Source of the DNA: Robiginitomaculum sp.
GTDB taxonomy: Bacteria > Pseudomonadota > Alphaproteobacteria > Caulobacterales > Maricaulaceae
Length of the DNA stretch: 7,898 bases
NCBI GenBank assembly: GCA_026993275.1
Contig: JALWUB010000108.1
Location: forward strand, 1 to 7,898
Reading direction: 5' to 3'
Below are positions 5,871 to 7,898 of the stretch, one piece after another (position 1 is the stretch's first letter; every line of letters begins with the position of its first letter). The notes beneath the pieces are model-generated. The model worked only from the letters and a program-made list of their open reading frames with translations. It ran no database searches and was not told where the DNA came from. Position numbers and translations under genes: made by a program.

Positions 5871-7370
5871 ATGAAACAGACGGCCGGGCATTTCGACACG
5901 GTGATCATCGGCTCCGGCTTTTCCGGCCTGCTGGCGGCAATCGGCCTGCAAAAACGAAAACTGGGCCGTTTCGTCATTCTGGAGCGGGCCGAAGAGCTGG
6001 GCGGCACCTGGCAGCAAAATTCCTATCCCGGCGCCGAGGTGGACATTCCGACGGGGCTCTATTCGTTTTCCTTCGTGCCCTGGCCCTTCACCAGAAAATA
6101 CGCCCCGCAAAGCGAATTGCTGGCTTATACCAACCATGTCATCAGCAAGTTTGGCCTGCGCCAGCACGCCCGCACCGGCCAGAATGTCACCCGGCTGGCT
6201 TATAATGATGCCGAAGGGCGATGGCATGTCGAGACGGCGGCAGGCGATCGCTATAGCGCCCGCTTTGTCATTGATGCCAGCGGCGTGCTCGCCAACCCGA
6301 AAGTGCCGCACATCAAGGGCGCGGAAAGCTTCACGGGCGCGCAGTTTCATACCGCCATGTGGGATCACGCCGTGCCCATCGAAGGCAAGCGCGTCGGCGT
6401 CATCGGCACCGGCTGTTCCGGGGTGCAGGTGGTGTCCGCCATTGCCGGCAAGGCGGCGCATTTGAGCGTGTTCATGCGCACGCCCGAATGGATCATTCCG
6501 CGTGCCGGGCGCCGCTACAGCGCCCTTGAGCGCCATGCCCTGACCCTGCCCGGGATTCGCCACATCAACCGCTTCATCACGTTTTGCGTGCACGAGGCGC
6601 GCTTTATCGGCTTTCGCCGCTATCCCTGGGCGGCGGGAATCGCCCGCTTCGTCAAGGGATTTTACCGGCGCAACCTGGCGAAGAACCTTGCAAAATACAT
6701 CAAGGACGCGGAGTTGCGCCGCCACATGATGCCCGATTACGAGCTTGGCAGCCGCCGCGTCATCCCCAACAACACCTATCTGCCGGCGCTGGCCCGGGAC
6801 AATGTGCAGGTGGACATCAGCGGCATAGACCAGATCACACCCGCCGGCATCCGCACGAAGGACGGCACGGAGCATGCGCTCGATGTCATCGTCTATGCCA
6901 CCGGCTTCTATGCCTATTCCGACCGCAAGAACCTGCTGCCGTTTGATGTGTTTGGCCGCGGCGGACGTCATCTGAACCGGGAATGGGAGGCGCAGATTGT
7001 CTCCTACAAGGGCATTACGATTTCCGGTTATCCCAATTATTTCAAGATCAACGGCCCCAATACCGGCACCGGGCACAGCTCGCAGATTTCCTATATGGAA
7101 GCCATGGTCAATTATGCGCTCCAGGCCATTGAGGCGGTCAGGCGCGATGAGCGCATCAAGGCCATCGAGCCCAGAGCCGACGTGCAGGCGCGCTATGTGG
7201 CGCAGGTGCAAAAGGCGCTGCGCTCAACGGTCTGGCAGACTGGCGGCAGCCCCTCCTTTTACCGCAGCGGCAGGACCGGGGTGGTCACCGCCCTGTCGCC
7301 AGAATCGGTGACTCATTTCATTGCGTCGCGCAAAAAATTTCATCTGGAAGAGTATCAGGTGTTAAGTTGA
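5871..7370 (+). CDS. Class B flavin monooxygenase, Baeyer-Villiger type
   Basis: A 499-residue FAD- and NADPH-dependent monooxygenase, expected to insert one oxygen atom into a ketone (giving an ester or lactone) or to oxygenate a soft heteroatom. It has an N-terminal FAD Rossmann motif GSGFSG (14-19), GGTW (44-47) followed by the [17 protein letters not shown] block, and the Baeyer-Villiger fingerprint [12 protein letters not shown] (154-165, consensus FxGxxxHxxxW plus Asp). Next come a second, NADPH-binding GTGCSG (179-184), and ATGF (343-346), typical of flavoprotein monooxygenases. No signal peptide is evident. The ATG at 5871 has GGAG 7 nt upstream; the 16-codon in-frame extension to 5823 is Arg-rich and lacks similarity. 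Its substrate cannot be read from sequence. A steroid-dehydrogenase-like gene converges on it, weakly suggesting alicyclic or steroid-like substrates. Confidence 0.9.
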   Translation: MKQTAGHFDTVIIGSGFSGLLAAIGLQKRKLGRFVILERAEELGGTWQQNSYPGAEVDIPTGLYSFSFVPWPFTRKYAPQSELLAYTNHVISKFGLRQHARTGQNVTRLAYNDAEGRWHVETAAGDRYSARFVIDASGVLANPKVPHIKGAESFTGAQFHTAMWDHAVPIEGKRVGVIGTGCSGVQVVSAIAGKAAHLSVFMRTPEWIIPRAGRRYSALERHALTLPGIRHINRFITFCVHEARFIGFRRYPWAAGIARFVKGFYRRNLAKNLAKYIKDAELRRHMMPDYELGSRRVIPNNTYLPALARDNVQVDISGIDQITPAGIRTKDGTEHALDVIVYATGFYAYSDRKNLLPFDVFGRGGRHLNREWEAQIVSYKGITISGYPNYFKINGPNTGTGHSSQISYMEAMVNYALQAIEAVRRDERIKAIEPRADVQARYVAQVQKALRSTVWQTGGSPSFYRSGRTGVVTALSPESVTHFIASRKKFHLEEYQVLS

Positions 7371-7898
7371 GAGGCCCGCTCGTCCGGCCGTTTTCAGCGC
7401 CGCCAGCCCCTCCGCGACGCTGATCACCGGTTCATAGCCGAGTTCGCGCCGGGCCTTTTCGATATTGATGGTGCCCTCGCGGCGCATCATGCCGGCGGAA
7501 ATGCGGGTCAGCGGCGGCTCGCCCGGCAGGGACAGGGTGCGCCAGGTGCTTTCCAGAACAAAGGCCAGTGCCCCGGCGAGCCAGCCCGGCACCGCCTTGT
7601 CCGGCGGGGTGACGCCTTGGGTTTGCACCAGGGCGGTGAAAAAATCGCGCAAACTGCGGGTGCCGTCATCGGTGATGAAATAGGCTTCGCCGCCTTTGCC
7701 TTTTTCAAGCGCGAGCGCGATGCCGTGCACCAGATTGTCAATATGGGTGGTGCTGGTCAGCGCCTTGCCGCCATCGACCCACATGAACCGCCCGGCCTCG
7801 ATCATCTGCAGCACAATGGGCAAAATGGTCTTGTCGCCCGGCCCCCAGACCATGCGCGGACGCACCGATATGGTGCGAAAGCCAGGCGCATTGGCGGC
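7362..7898 (-). CDS. NAD(P)-dependent epimerase / 3-beta-hydroxysteroid dehydrogenase-like SDR, C-terminal part
   Basis: The C-terminal 178 residues of an extended short-chain dehydrogenase/reductase; the frame is open to the window edge. The visible N-terminal stretch FRTISVRPRMVWGPGD contains the RPxxxxGPGD motif that follows the catalytic YxxxK region in this family. HIDNLVHGIALALEKG and GEAYFITDDGTRSLRDFF are the usual substrate-domain blocks, and the tail INIEKARRELGYEPVISVAEGL is the typical extended-SDR C terminus. The GTG at 7865 is internal, because similarity continues upstream. The nucleotide-binding GxxGxxG and the catalytic Tyr and Lys lie outside, so activity cannot be judged. 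The family oxidises or epimerises sugars, sterols or related alcohols. The 3' end overlaps the convergent monooxygenase by 9 bp, so each stop codon lies within or beside the other gene. Confidence 0.88.
   Translation of the reverse strand, partial: AANAPGFRTISVRPRMVWGPGDKTILPIVLQMIEAGRFMWVDGGKALTSTTHIDNLVHGIALALEKGKGGEAYFITDDGTRSLRDFFTALVQTQGVTPPDKAVPGWLAGALAFVLESTWRTLSLPGEPPLTRISAGMMRREGTINIEKARRELGYEPVISVAEGLAALKTAGRAGLST

Noticed and set aside
5682..7211. N-terminal extension of the hutU frame by 510 codons
   Set aside because: It is the reverse complement of the monooxygenase. Urocanase similarity begins at the ATG at 5681, which has a ribosome-binding sequence and gives the normal family length.
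1..7898. CRISPR array, tRNA, transposase or phage genes
   Set aside because: Nothing resembling regularly spaced repeats, tRNA cloverleaf motifs, or integrase or transposase proteins was seen on either strand.

Overview
The window is GC-rich chromosomal DNA of proteobacterial type, most likely from an alphaproteobacterium. The grounds are the ppk1-ppx pair, an alphaproteobacterial-style Ppx C-terminal domain, and an intergenic 'GTCATTCCGG...CCGGAATCCATC' element of a kind common in that class. No rRNA or tRNA gene, transposase or CRISPR array is visible, so genus cannot be fixed.

Layout from left to right. (1) Positions 1-2467, plus strand: the C-terminal part of polyphosphate kinase (ppk1), cut by the window edge, then exopolyphosphatase (ppx) 2 nt downstream. 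Together they make and degrade polyphosphate. (2) Positions 2479-3656, minus strand: a translationally coupled pair, an Rrf2-family regulator followed by a five-helix membrane cytochrome b resembling fumarate reductase subunit C. No flavoprotein or iron-sulfur subunit is present. The regulator is preceded by two 19-bp direct repeats that look like its operator. (3) Positions 3657-4013: a 357-bp gene-free stretch holding that operator/promoter, two REP-like palindromic repeats and a 12-nt match to the 3' end of 16S rRNA. (4) Positions 4014-5681, minus strand: a complete urocanate hydratase (hutU) without other histidine-utilisation genes beside it. (5) Positions 5871-7370, plus strand: a class B flavoprotein monooxygenase of Baeyer-Villiger type, divergent from hutU across a 189-bp gap. 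(6) Positions 7362-7898, minus strand: the C-terminal part of an NAD(P)-dependent epimerase/3-beta-hydroxysteroid dehydrogenase-like SDR, overlapping the monooxygenase tail to tail by 9 bp.

The polyphosphate, histidine and oxidoreductase genes are well-known families that merely sit together. The part most worth following is the Rrf2-cytochrome b pair. It combines an apparent Cys-based sensor, a clear tandem operator, a 4-nt coupled overlap and an orphan FrdC-like membrane subunit that seems to have lost one haem ligand. It could be a small stress- or redox-induced membrane module, but its function is inferred and not demonstrated.
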